Below are positions 17,310 to 26,210 of a stretch of DNA of 64,000 nt, one piece after another. Below the pieces are notes generated by a model. That model was not told the origin of the DNA. It worked only from the letters and a program-made list of their open reading frames with translations, and did no database searches. Positions within the stretch are counted from its first letter, which is position 1. Every line of letters begins with the position of its first letter. The DNA comes from Agarivorans gilvus (GTDB lineage Bacteria; Pseudomonadota; Gammaproteobacteria; Enterobacterales; Celerinatantimonadaceae). A program made the translations under genes and the position numbers. The stretch is taken from assembly GCF_001420915.1 (NCBI RefSeq), contig NZ_CP013021.1, forward strand, positions 2,894,001-2,958,000, given 5' to 3'.

Positions 17310-18383
17310 TTACGGTGAGGTAGGTGGATTAGGTTTAGACCAATGACTTACTAGCATGTTACGCCCGCAGCGTTTGGCAGCATACATGGCATCATCGGCG
17401 TCGATCAATAACCGCGATAAATCTTTTCTTTGGGTCTCAAAGGCCAAGCCCATGCTAACGCTGATGTTTAATGAGTGCTGCGCCAAACTCAGCGGGTGTG
17501 CGGCAACCTGCTCGACCAGTTGTTGGGCAAAGTGCTGAGCGATATCGCGCTGACAATTTGGCCATAAAATGCAAAACTCGTCCCCGCCAAAGCGAGCAAA
17601 CAGGGTATTGGGGGGCAGCTGTTTACTGATGCAGGCCACTAAATGTTTAAGCGCCTCGTCGCCCACTAAGTGGCCATACCGATCGTTGATGGCTTTAAAG
17701 TTATCGACATCAAATAACATTACCGCGATGCTGTTGAGTTCTTGTTGTTGAATATCTAACTGGCGTTCTAATTCGCGACGATTGAGGATATTGGTGAGAG
17801 GGTCAATGCTGGCTTGTTTGGCTAATTCTTGATGGGCTCGTAAGGTATCGTTAGAGAACAGCTTGGCGATAATACTGAGTAAAATGGCACAGTTGATGAA
17901 CACCATGGCCATGGTTGAGTACTTTTGCTGAATACTGCTGGGAAACATCGGTTCATTGGGCCAATAAAAAATGCCCAAAAACATCAAGGTGATAAAGACC
18001 AAGATGCTGCGTCTTAATATCGGTTTATCTTGCCATAAAAGAAATGCCACTGGATAAACCACAATCAGGTGAAAGAACATCAGCGATTCGATACCAAACC
18101 AGCGCGTTGAAGCAATGCTGATATCGATAACAAACATCACTAAGATCCAAGCTTTGGCTAAGTCGTTGTGCCCTAAATAGTTGAGCAGCGTGGTGGCACA
18201 GAAGGCCAGCATAATTAAGCCATTGATTAGCCAAAATTCTGGGGCGGTGATCTGGTGTTCTAGACCTTGTATTACCACGTTCAACAATAACAAAGGCAGA
18301 CCAAGAACGATGAAAAGGTTGGTCATACGAACGCTATGACGATTGCCTTTGTCTGTCCCAATGTTGAGAATTTTATGAAGCAA
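17310..18383 (-). CDS. membrane-bound GGDEF diguanylate cyclase
   Basis: This 357-residue protein has about six hydrophobic helices in its first 180 residues (such as LFIVLGLPLLLLNVVI and FINCAILLSIIAKLF). A complete GGDEF domain follows from about residue 195 (DPLTNILNRRELERQL, FDVDNFKAINDRYGHLVGDEAL, RFGGDEFCILWP). The intact GGDEF and metal-binding D predict synthesis of cyclic di-GMP from GTP. The inhibitory RxxD motif expected just before the active site is absent (PPNT instead), so product feedback at that site is unlikely. The sensed signal is unknown. Confidence 0.9.
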   Translation of the reverse strand: MLHKILNIGTDKGNRHSVRMTNLFIVLGLPLLLLNVVIQGLEHQITAPEFWLINGLIMLAFCATTLLNYLGHNDLAKAWILVMFVIDISIASTRWFGIESLMFFHLIVVYPVAFLLWQDKPILRRSILVFITLMFLGIFYWPNEPMFPSSIQQKYSTMAMVFINCAILLSIIAKLFSNDTLRAHQELAKQASIDPLTNILNRRELERQLDIQQQELNSIAVMLFDVDNFKAINDRYGHLVGDEALKHLVACISKQLPPNTLFARFGGDEFCILWPNCQRDIAQHFAQQLVEQVAAHPLSLAQHSLNISVSMGLAFETQRKDLSRLLIDADDAMYAAKRCGRNMLVSHWSKPNPPTSP

Positions 18384-18486
18384 GCTTGTTCCTTCAATAT
18401 CAGCTTGGGCTTACCTGCCCAAGATTAAAACGATTGTTCTGGTTAAAATTTAAGCGGCATAAAGACTTATACCGCTATCGGTGGGA

Positions 18487-19562
18487 TTAATCTAGGTGTT
18501 TTATTAACCATTCGATGGCGTCTGCGTAGACCGGGCTCATCAAGGGTTGTAACTGACTAAGGCTAGCTAACAGTTGTTGACGCTCGGCAATGCTAATGTT
18601 GATGTGGCCTACTTTGCGGCCGGGGCGCACTTCTTTGCCATACCAAAATACCTCAATGCCTGGAACACTTAACCATTGGGTGTTGTAATCGACACCGATT
18701 AAATTAAGCATTACGCTTTGGGTTTTCACCAGCGGCTGTACCAAGGGCAGATTAGCAACGGCACGAATGTGCGCTTCAAACTGACTTAAACTTGAGCCCG
18801 CCTGAGTCCAATGGCCACTGTTATGTACTCGTGGGGCAATTTCGTTAATTAATAACTTATCGCCCACTTGGAAGCACTCCATGGTCATTACGCCAACATA
18901 GTCTAGCGCGTCCATCAGTTTGGCTAACATGGCTTCGGCTTGGCTCTGTAGGTGAGCTTTGCTAGCTACCGGTGATACAGTGGCTAATAGGATGCCTTGA
19001 TGATGCTGGTTAATCGCTAGTGGATAAAAAGCCATTTCGCCATTGGCATGACGCATACCGATTAGCGAAACTTCCTCTTCAAAGGCAATCGCCTGTTCGG
19101 CAATACAATGGTCTAGCCAGGTTTGTGGAATGGCTCGTTGCTCGGCGCTGCCATCAAGTTTTAGCCAATGTTGGCCTTTGCCATCGTAGCCCCCGAGCGT
19201 TGCTTCAACAATACTCGCTCGCCGAGTTCGGCAAATAACTGCTCTGCGCTATGTTGGGCTTTAACATCGACCCATGGGGCGGTAGCGAGCTGTAAGGAAT
19301 CAAGTAGCTTCTTCTGGCTGGCTCGGTCGGCTAGTTGTACTAGCGCGGGGCCATTAAGAAAGCGGGGGTGCTGAGTGAGTTGCTCGGTAGCAGCAGTACT
19401 TGGCCAATGTTCGCGCTCTACGGTAATAATATCGTCGTTGGCGATGTCAAAGGTTTCCGTTTCATCGGTCTCAACTGGACGCACTTCGATATTTAATGGT
19501 TGGGCAGCATGTTTTAACATTGCGCCAAGTTGGCCGGCACCTAAAATCCATATCTTATTCAT
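18487..19562 (-). pseudogene. purK: 5-(carboxyamino)imidazole ribonucleotide synthase, interrupted by one missing base
   Basis: PurK is the ATP-grasp enzyme that carboxylates AIR to N5-CAIR for PurE. The N-terminal frame from 19562 (MNKIWILGAGQLGAMLKHAAQPL) is correct to VLLKQRS, then reads off-frame and stops. The correct continuation (GGYDGKGQHWLKLDGS ... AFEEEVSLIG) lies in the neighbouring frame. One additional G in the run of five (plus-strand C5 at 19190-19194) restores a 358-residue protein, the usual length. The gene lies directly after purE, 13 bp apart. I judge it a sequencing loss more probably than a true null allele. Confidence 0.85.
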
Positions 19563-19575
19563 GCTTCGTTCCTAA

Positions 19576-20073
19576 TTACTCAGCCACTCGTGGGTCAGGA
19601 TGGGCTAATACCGACTCAGTTTGAGCTAAGCGGAAGGCTTCGATGCGCTCGGCTAATTGAACATCGTTGGTGGCAAGAATTTGCGCAGCAAATAGGCCCG
19701 CGTTGTAGGCTCCTGCTGTGCCTATTGCTAAGGTGCCAACCGCCACGCCTTTGGGCATTTGAGCGATAGAAAGCAAGCTGTCCATGCCGTTTAGCGCTTT
19801 GCTTTGTACTGGCACACCTAATACTGGCAAACGGGTTTTAGATGCGATCATTCCAGGTAGGTGAGCTGCGCCGCCTGCGCCGCCAATAATGACTTTAATG
19901 CCACGCTCTGCTGCACCTGCGGAAAAGCTCATTAATTTGTCGGGAGTGCGGTGGGCGCTAACAACCTCAACCTCAAATTCTACGCCAAGTTGTTGTAGTA
20001 CTTCGGCGGCGTTTTCCATGGTGGGCCAATCACTTTTTGAACCCATCACGATGGCAACTTGTGGTTGTGGCAT
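19576..20073 (-). CDS. purE: N5-carboxyaminoimidazole ribonucleotide mutase
   Basis: This 165-residue enzyme moves the carboxylate of N5-CAIR to give CAIR in de novo purine synthesis, working with PurK. The class I signature is clear: VAIVMGSKSDWPTM, SAHRTPDKL, IIGGAGGAAHLPGMIAS and PVLGVPVQSKALNGMDSLLSIAQMPKGVAVGTLAIG. Start is the ATG at 20071-20073 with GAGGAG ahead; the open frame 9 codons upstream does not belong to the family. It leads a purEK operon. No convincing PurR box was found in its leader. Confidence 0.96.
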   Translation of the reverse strand: MPQPQVAIVMGSKSDWPTMENAAEVLQQLGVEFEVEVVSAHRTPDKLMSFSAGAAERGIKVIIGGAGGAAHLPGMIASKTRLPVLGVPVQSKALNGMDSLLSIAQMPKGVAVGTLAIGTAGAYNAGLFAAQILATNDVQLAERIEAFRLAQTESVLAHPDPRVAE

Positions 20074-20452
20074 TTGTATTCTCCTCGACTTAAATAGCAC
20101 AGTGGTAACACGTTTTTAAAAGTCGTCACCCAAATGTGGCGACTCGCGCGCGCAGTTTGCCAGCCTCCCGTGCTTAGGTCAATATAAGAGCAGCCCGACT
20201 TGGCCGGTGTAGTACCGCCCACAGATGCGAAATGTTAATGTTATTACTAATAAAATATTGCCTTAAGCAGCATTTTTAGAAGCCATGTTTTATTTATTTC
20301 GCTAAGCTTGCTCGCCCTAGAATAAGGTCTGTTAGGATGCCTGAATGAGAATACTGCGAAGTCTACCTTTTAATTAGCAGTGCGTTGATTCCGCTGCTCT
20401 CCTAATGATTGCCATGCAGGCGGAACTGCTGGTCACCCACTCACTATGGGGC
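20074..20452. other. non-coding gap between gppA and purE
   Basis: About 379 bp downstream of gppA and upstream of purE, both on the minus strand. It holds a stable hairpin near purE (listed separately), a short GC-rich alternating stretch (cgcgcgcgca) and an AT-rich portion (20230-20290) that could carry the purE promoter. No coding frame or known RNA was recognised. Confidence 0.5.
20121..20144 (-). promoter_or_regulatory. hairpin in the purE leader
   Basis: A 9-bp stem (AGTCGTCAC at 20121-20129 with GTGGCGACT at 20136-20144, one wobble pair, 6-base loop) lies 48 bp upstream of purE. On the minus strand it is followed by only four T then A residues. It could be a weak terminator or leader structure; function is inferred from position. 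Confidence 0.35.
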
Positions 20453-21940
20453 TTAACAGAGGGCTTCGATGATCTCTAGCGGGTAACCGGCTTGGCGTTG
20501 CACTTCAGCTTCTAATTCCAGTTCTGCTGCGCGCAGCGGATGTTGTTCATTCCAAGTGGGCGGAAAACATAGACGCCAATCTAAGCCTGTTTGCAATAAG
20601 GTAATCTTAGGCACGCTGTCTTCGGTGCGGCGCATGCATACGATAATCGCAATGCGCAATAAGCGCGCTAAAATTTGTGCTTCACTGGTGGGTAAGGCGT
20701 GTTGCTGCTCTAATAATGGTGCTTGCCACTCGCCGCGTTGGTTAAGTAATAAGTTGGAAACCAGATGCTTTTGTGCGCTAGTAAAGCCGGGTAAATCGGA
20801 ATGGTCAATGATGTAAGCAGCGTGCTGAGGCGCACGTTTAAATTCGATATTTAAGCCCACTTCATGGAACATGGCGGCCCACTTTAATAGGCTTAAAGCT
20901 CGGTTACTCAAACTCGGAGTCAGCTGCTTGGCCATAGCCAAAGCGCAACTAGCCACCCGTTGGGCATGTGGGCGGTCTATTCTATGGCGTTTTACAAAGC
21001 TATCAGCAGTGCGAGTGCGAACACTACTGGTTTCTTCTTGGCTCAGCAGGCTGTAGACCAAGCCTTCGCGTAGCGCGCCACCGGCAAGGGTTAGCGATTT
21101 AATCTGTAGGCTTTCAAATAAGGCGATTAAGATCGCTAGGCCAGAGGCAAATACGGGTTTGCGTTCTTCCTCTAAACCAACAATATTCAGATGTTCGAGA
21201 TGGCCACAAGCAATTACCTGTTGTTGAATGGTTTTCAGTTTCTGGTAGGTGATGCGTTCATCCATGCCTTGGGCGGTAATCACTTCAGATAAGGCTTGAA
21301 TGGTGCCGGAGGCACCCACACTGCTTTGCCAACCAAGCCTGCGATAATCACTGATAACCGGGTTAATGACTTGCTGAGCGGCGGCAATGGCCGCATCAAA
21401 GTTAGCTTGGCTAAGCTGCTCTTGGAAAAAGCGCTTCAACCAAGTCACACAGCCAAGGTCTAAACTATTCAGCAGCAGGGCTTCGCTTTGCTCACCAATG
21501 ACTAGTTCGGTGCTGGCTCCACCAATATCAATAACCAGACGCTTACCACTACCACTACTGGTATGGGCTACGCCGCGATAAATGATTTTGGCTTCGGTTT
21601 CGCCACTAATGATGCGTATTTTGTGGCCTAGGATCTTTTCAGCTTGAGCGAGAAACTCTCTGGCATTACTGGCTCGGCGCAGTGTCGCGGTGGCCACAAT
21701 TTTGATTTGTTCGTCGGGAATGTCGCGCAGTTGCTCAGCAAACAGGCTTAGGCATTGCCAGCCTCGAACCATGGCGGCATTATCTAGCGTATCGTCAGCC
21801 CCCAAACCCGCCGCCAAGCGTACTTTGCGTTTTACCTTGGCGATGGTTTGTATGCTGCCACTTAGCTCCCGCACGATTAACATGTGGAAGCTGTTGGAGC
21901 CTAAATCAATGGCGGCATAGAAGGGGCATTCTTTAGACAC
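20453..21940 (-). CDS. gppA: guanosine-5'-triphosphate,3'-diphosphate pyrophosphatase / exopolyphosphatase family
   Basis: This 495-residue protein has the Ppx/GppA actin-like ATPase fold: AAIDLGSNSFHMLIV at the start, SGETEAKIIYRGVAH, LVIDIGGASTELVIGE, and an HD-like C-terminal domain (LKWAAMFHEVGLNIEF). GppA converts pppGpp to ppGpp; Ppx degrades polyphosphate, and the two are hard to separate by sequence alone. Placement beside rhlB, with trxA and rho beyond, matches the enterobacterial gppA locus, and the length fits. It starts 25 bp after rhlB ends on the same strand, so the two are probably co-transcribed. Confidence 0.88.
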   Translation of the reverse strand: MSKECPFYAAIDLGSNSFHMLIVRELSGSIQTIAKVKRKVRLAAGLGADDTLDNAAMVRGWQCLSLFAEQLRDIPDEQIKIVATATLRRASNAREFLAQAEKILGHKIRIISGETEAKIIYRGVAHTSSGSGKRLVIDIGGASTELVIGEQSEALLLNSLDLGCVTWLKRFFQEQLSQANFDAAIAAAQQVINPVISDYRRLGWQSSVGASGTIQALSEVITAQGMDERITYQKLKTIQQQVIACGHLEHLNIVGLEEERKPVFASGLAILIALFESLQIKSLTLAGGALREGLVYSLLSQEETSSVRTRTADSFVKRHRIDRPHAQRVASCALAMAKQLTPSLSNRALSLLKWAAMFHEVGLNIEFKRAPQHAAYIIDHSDLPGFTSAQKHLVSNLLLNQRGEWQAPLLEQQHALPTSEAQILARLLRIAIIVCMRRTEDSVPKITLLQTGLDWRLCFPPTWNEQHPLRAAELELEAEVQRQAGYPLEIIEALC

Positions 21941-21965
21941 TGTGTTCCTTACAATGACGTTTTAC

Positions 21966-23252
21966 TTAGTGACGCGGGCGCCGATTTGACTGGCCACTAT
22001 TAGAGCGGCTGTTACCCCGTTTGCCACTACGACCGCTATTAGTTTTAGCACGATGGATGCGTTGCGCTTTAGGCAAGTCACGTAGTAAGGCTTCGCTATC
22101 GTATTGGCTCACCGGAACCGTGTGCTTAATATACTCTTCAATAGCTGGCAGATTAAACACATACTCTTCACAGGCTAAGCTGATAGCATGACCACTGGCC
22201 CCTGCGCGACCGGTTCGACCAATGCGATGCACGTAGTCTTCTGCGTCATCGGGCAGGTCATAGTTAAATACATGGGTGACTTCTGGAATATGCAAGCCGC
22301 GCGCAGCAACGTCGGTGGCCACTAGAATGTCCAAGTCTCCCTGAGTGAACTGTTCTAGGATTTTTACCCGTTTGCGTTGCGGTATGTCACCGGTTAACAG
22401 GCCTACGCGATGTTGGTCGGCGACCAAATGTCCCCAAATATCTTCACAGCGGTGTTTGGTATTGGCGAAAATAATGGCACGTTCTGGCCACTCTTCTTCT
22501 ATTAGAGTTTGCAATAAAGCCATTTTGTCTTCGTTTGAAGGGTAAAACAGCTCTTCTTTAATGCGCGCCGCGGTCATTTGCTCTGGTTCAACAATTACAT
22601 GCTCTGGCTCGTTCATGTGCTCAAAGGCCAATTCTTTCACTTTGAACGAAAGAGTAGCGGAAAACAGCATGTTTAAACGGGCTTTGGGCTCGGGCATGCG
22701 CCGCATTAAGTAGCGAATGTCTTTAATAAAGCCCAGATCGAACATGCGGTCGGCTTCATCTAGCACCATGGCTTGAATCGCGTTTAGACTAAATGCACCC
22801 TGCTTGAAGTAGTCGATCATTCGGCCGGTAGTACCGATCAGAATATCGACGCCTTCGTCTAAGCTGGCTCGTTGGCTGGCATAACCTTCGCCGCCATACA
22901 CCAGACCTAGTTTTAAGCCGGTTGCTTTGGCTAATAAACGGGCATCGTTATGGATTTGAATCGCCAGCTCGCGAGTGGGCGCAAGGATAATGGCGCGAGG
23001 TTGGTTTTGTTGGCGCGTTTCGGGCTCTGCTGATACCAACAGGTGATTAAACGTGGCCACTAAAAAGGCTAAAGTTTTCCCCGTACCGGTCTGCGCCTGG
23101 CCTGCAATATCTTTACCTTTAGTTAAGATGGGCAAGCTTTGCGCTTGGATCGGGGTGCAATTGTGATAGCCGTGCTGCTCTAAGGCTTCTAATACCTTAT
23201 CCTGCAGTCCTAAGTCGGCGAATCGAAGTTCTGTTAAATGTGTTTTGCTCAT
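21966..23252 (-). CDS. rhlB: ATP-dependent RNA helicase RhlB
   Basis: This 428-residue DEAD-box helicase shows the Q motif (CTPIQAQSLPIL), motif I AQTGTGKT, motif II VLDEADRMFD, SATLS, and motif VI HRIGRTGRAG. It ends in a basic, Ser/Arg/Gly-rich tail (from about residue 400) typical of RhlB. In Enterobacteria RhlB is the helicase of the RNA degradosome, unwinding RNA for RNase E and PNPase. The start MSKTHLTELRFADLGL fits the family. It is divergent from trxA, as in E. coli. Confidence 0.94.
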   Translation of the reverse strand: MSKTHLTELRFADLGLQDKVLEALEQHGYHNCTPIQAQSLPILTKGKDIAGQAQTGTGKTLAFLVATFNHLLVSAEPETRQQNQPRAIILAPTRELAIQIHNDARLLAKATGLKLGLVYGGEGYASQRASLDEGVDILIGTTGRMIDYFKQGAFSLNAIQAMVLDEADRMFDLGFIKDIRYLMRRMPEPKARLNMLFSATLSFKVKELAFEHMNEPEHVIVEPEQMTAARIKEELFYPSNEDKMALLQTLIEEEWPERAIIFANTKHRCEDIWGHLVADQHRVGLLTGDIPQRKRVKILEQFTQGDLDILVATDVAARGLHIPEVTHVFNYDLPDDAEDYVHRIGRTGRAGASGHAISLACEEYVFNLPAIEEYIKHTVPVSQYDSEALLRDLPKAQRIHRAKTNSGRSGKRGNSRSNSGQSNRRPRH

Positions 23253-23443
23253 GGCGTAAGCATATCACAGCTATTCGGCACTACCAGCACCCATTTATCG
23301 CTAAATGTATAGATTATTCACTTATGTTAATTTGGAGTAGCTTAGATTGCCTTGGAATGAGCTTAGGCTTGCATTCAGGGGGAGGATGATTTCAAATAGA
23401 CTGGTATATCGAGACCGATAATGAAGAATGTTTGGAGTAATAA

Positions 23444-23770
23444 ATGAGCGAAAAATTAGTTCAGCTAAGTGATGACAGCTTTGAAGCTGATGTAGTAAAT
23501 GCTAGCACCCCTGTGCTTGTTGATTTCTGGGCAGAGTGGTGTGGCCCATGTAAGATGATCGCGCCGATCCTTGACGAAGTGGCTGACGAGTATCAAGGTA
23601 AAGTGGTTGTGGGTAAGTTAAACATCGATCAAAACCCTGCTACTCCACCTAAATTTGGTATTCGTGGTATCCCTACTTTATTGTTGTTTAAAGACGGCAA
23701 AGTGGCTGCTACCAAGGTTGGAGCTTTATCAAAAGCGCAACTTACTGCGTTTTTAGACGAGAACCTATAG
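23444..23770 (+). CDS. trxA: thioredoxin 1
   Basis: This 108-residue thioredoxin has the active site WCGPC at residues 32-36, the buried Asp in VLVDFWAEW and the cis-proline in GIRGIPTLLLF. Thioredoxin reduces protein disulfides in the cytoplasm and also serves ribonucleotide reductase. The reading QNPATPPKFGIRG differs only slightly from the common QNPGTAPKYGIRG. It lies between divergent rhlB and downstream rho and appears to have its own terminator. Confidence 0.97.
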   Translation: MSEKLVQLSDDSFEADVVNASTPVLVDFWAEWCGPCKMIAPILDEVADEYQGKVVVGKLNIDQNPATPPKFGIRGIPTLLLFKDGKVAATKVGALSKAQLTAFLDENL

Positions 23771-23779
23771 TAACAGTGT

Positions 23780-23808
23780 GAGCAGGTCGACATTCGTTGC
23801 CTGCTTTT
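23780..23808 (+). terminator. probable trxA terminator
   Basis: AGCAGG (23781-23786) pairs with CCTGCT (23800-23805), an inner CGA/TCG pairing lies within the loop, and TTTT ends the element. It begins about 10 bp after the trxA stop. Confidence 0.5.
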
Positions 23809-23971
23809 GCTGGATCTTTCTCCACATTAGTGCTAATTTTAAACCCGAATTTTTCCTACGCCCGTTATTAGAGGCTACCCCTTGGCCGACTAAACAGTCG
23901 AGTAAGCATTCTCCAATAAACCTAACTCATGCTGCCGTCAGCCTTTTCGATAAAACTGAATACTCACCATT
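23809..23971 (+). promoter_or_regulatory. rho leader region
   Basis: About 160 bp of pyrimidine-rich leader precede rho, with several C-rich, G-poor stretches that would suit Rho loading. In E. coli the rho leader autoregulates by Rho-dependent attenuation; the same here is inference. An open frame (23778-23975, starting GTG) spans the leader and overlaps rho, but it has no convincing ribosome site and does not resemble RhoL. Confidence 0.3.
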
Positions 23972-25237
23972 ATGAATTTAACTGAGCTAAAAAATACCCC
24001 TGTCCATGAACTGATTACGCTAGGCGAATCAATGGGCTTAGAAAACCTGGCCCGATTACGTAAGCAAGACATTATCTTCTCGATCCTAAAGGCTCACGCG
24101 AAAAGCGGCGAAGCGATTTTTGGTCATGGTGTACTGGAGATTTTGCAAGACGGCTTCGGCTTTTTACGCAGCGCCGACAGCTCCTACTTAGCTGGTCCTG
24201 ATGATATTTATGTTTCTCCTAGTCAAATCCGTCGCTTTAATCTGCGTACTGGTGACACGGTAGAGGGTAAGATTCGTCCACCTAAAGAAGGCGAACGTTA
24301 CTTTGCCTTGCTGAAAATTGGCCAAGTCAATCACGACAAACCTGAAAACTCCCGCAATAAAATATTATTTGAAAACTTAACCCCGCTACATGCTAACGAC
24401 CGTTTAAGAATGGAGCGTGGTAATGGTTCTACTGAAGATATTACTGCCCGAGTACTGGATTTAGCCTCACCGATTGGTAAAGGACAACGTGGTTTGATCG
24501 TTGCTCCACCGAAAGCCGGTAAAACCATGTTGCTGCAAAACATTGCGCAGAACGTGGCATTTAATCACCCAGAATGTGAATTGATCGTATTACTGATCGA
24601 TGAACGTCCGGAAGAAGTGACAGAAATGCAACGTTTGGTGCGTGGTGAAGTGATTGCTTCTACCTTTGATGAACCAGCCAGCCGTCACGTACAAGTGGCT
24701 GAAATGGTAATCGAGAAAGCCAAACGCTTAGTTGAACACAAGAAAGACGTAATTATTCTTCTGGACTCAATTACTCGTCTTGCTCGTGCATACAATACGG
24801 TGATTCCTTCTTCTGGCAAAGTACTGACTGGTGGTGTTGACGCTAATGCCTTGCATCGTCCAAAACGTTTCTTCGGTGCTGCGCGTAACGTCGAAGAAGG
24901 TGGCAGCTTAACTATTATTGCTACCGCTTTGGTTGATACCGGTTCTAAGATGGATGAAGTGATTTACGAAGAGTTTAAAGGCACCGGTAACATGGAATTG
25001 CACTTAAGCCGTAAAATCGCTGAAAAACGGGTTTATCCTGCTATCGATATCAACCGTTCTGGTACTCGTCGTGAAGAGCTATTAACGGCTGCTGATGAGC
25101 TACAGAAAATGTGGATTTTGCGTAAAATTGTTCATCCAATGGATGAAACTGGCGCGATGGAGTTCTTAATTGATAAATTGGCTATGACCAAAACCAATGA
25201 TGAATTCTTCGACGCGATGAAAGCGCAGAAGAAGTAA
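23972..25237 (+). CDS. rho: transcription termination factor Rho
   Basis: This 421-residue hexameric RNA-dependent ATPase releases transcripts. The N-terminal helix bundle (MNLTELKNTPVHELITLGESMGLENLARLRKQDIIF) and the cold-shock-like primary RNA-binding site (GFGFLRSADSSYLAGPDDIYVSPSQIRRF) are complete. Walker A is APPKAGKTMLL and the B strand ELIVLLIDERPEEVTEM; the Q-loop LTGGVDANALHRPKRFFGAARN and R-loop are present. It has no insertions. A strong hairpin follows directly. Confidence 0.98.
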   Translation: MNLTELKNTPVHELITLGESMGLENLARLRKQDIIFSILKAHAKSGEAIFGHGVLEILQDGFGFLRSADSSYLAGPDDIYVSPSQIRRFNLRTGDTVEGKIRPPKEGERYFALLKIGQVNHDKPENSRNKILFENLTPLHANDRLRMERGNGSTEDITARVLDLASPIGKGQRGLIVAPPKAGKTMLLQNIAQNVAFNHPECELIVLLIDERPEEVTEMQRLVRGEVIASTFDEPASRHVQVAEMVIEKAKRLVEHKKDVIILLDSITRLARAYNTVIPSSGKVLTGGVDANALHRPKRFFGAARNVEEGGSLTIIATALVDTGSKMDEVIYEEFKGTGNMELHLSRKIAEKRVYPAIDINRSGTRREELLTAADELQKMWILRKIVHPMDETGAMEFLIDKLAMTKTNDEFFDAMKAQKK

Positions 25238-25244
25238 GCAAAGG

Positions 25245-25267
25245 CTGGCCGTGCAAGCGGCCAGTTT
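25245..25267 (+). terminator. rho terminator
   Basis: CTGGCCG-tgcaag-CGGCCAG then TTT, a perfect 7-bp GC-rich stem starting 8 bp after the rho stop. The next gene starts only 9 bp beyond it, so it must have some other promoter or rely on read-through. Confidence 0.7.
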
Positions 25268-25275
25268 CATTTGGG

Positions 25276-26178
25276 ATGATGAAACGCTTACTACTGATTT
25301 TTGGCTTAATTTTTCAACTCTCTGCTCAAGCCGAGCATCCGGGACCTAATCCCCAATCCGCTCCCCTTAACCAGCAAGTTCCGCTGATGATTTTGCAACG
25401 TAGCGTTGATAGCTTGATGCAAGATAAAACCGAATGGCTACAAGGTTTATTACCTTATTTGCGCGCTGAAGATCGGGAAGCCCTGCTGTTTCGAAGTCTT
25501 AGTTATTTGCAGCAAAATAACTATATCCCTAAGCAAAATTTGCAAGCTTGGCTAGCTGAGTTAGCACTGGAGCGACCGCAGATCTTAGAAGCAGCGGTAA
25601 TTGATGGCTATGAGGTCATTCGCCCGACTTACGACTACCCCGCATTAGCTCGTAGTTTGATCTTGAATCAGGTCTCTGCCGAGCGCTCGCAACTCTATCT
25701 TAGTCAATTGTTACGAGATGAATTTCAGTGGTCGCTTATTTTTCGCCGCAATAATCCCTTATTACTCGGTCAACAATTGGATGTCATTCGAGCGTTTAGC
25801 CATTTGAGTGGCCAGCAGTTGGCCTATATTCAGCGGCAAATGCCGCAGCAACTGTACTTTCCCGATAACCATTTGCGGGTAGTTTTGGCTATGGGCATTG
25901 GCAGTGATTCGGCCTTGAATGCCGTGCTGCGCTTGCCCATGGATCAATACAGTGTGTCATTGTTGGAGTGGGTAAGAGAGCGTCTACCCCCAGAGCGGGC
26001 ATTTAGTTTGTTGAAAAGCGCCGCCGAAAACCCCGAATTGCTGTATTTTGCCTATAGTGCGATTGCCCGTTTAGGACGCAGTTATCCGCCTGCGGCGCAA
26101 TTTATACTGGCACAATTTAGAGATTCCGAACATCGAGAATTGGCTGCAATGGTGATGATAGAAATGCAGTCACGCTAA
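25276..26178 (+). CDS. secreted helical-repeat protein of unknown function
   Basis: This 300-residue protein has a signal peptide (MMKRLLLIFGLIFQLSAQA) and a body rich in amphipathic helices with leucine spacing like HEAT or Sel1-type repeats (LARSLILNQVSAERSQLYLSQLLRDEF, FAYSAIARLGRSYPPAAQFILAQF). I do not recognise the family. It sits between the rho terminator and ubiD on the same strand, 32 bp before ubiD. No catalytic motif is visible, so a binding or scaffold role in the periplasm is the most that can be said. Start could be ATG 25276 or 25279. Confidence 0.7.
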   Translation: MMKRLLLIFGLIFQLSAQAEHPGPNPQSAPLNQQVPLMILQRSVDSLMQDKTEWLQGLLPYLRAEDREALLFRSLSYLQQNNYIPKQNLQAWLAELALERPQILEAAVIDGYEVIRPTYDYPALARSLILNQVSAERSQLYLSQLLRDEFQWSLIFRRNNPLLLGQQLDVIRAFSHLSGQQLAYIQRQMPQQLYFPDNHLRVVLAMGIGSDSALNAVLRLPMDQYSVSLLEWVRERLPPERAFSLLKSAAENPELLYFAYSAIARLGRSYPPAAQFILAQFRDSEHRELAAMVMIEMQSR

Positions 26179-26210
26179 TCACGGCGTATCGACATAGCTA
26201 GGTTATAACT

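Noticed and set aside
20105..20120. PurR box before purE
   Set aside because: Only the central ACGT and a few flanking bases match the PurR consensus, about 7 of 16, too few.
23778..23975. Leader peptide gene for rho
   Set aside because: The frame begins within the trxA terminator, lacks a ribosome site and does not resemble RhoL.
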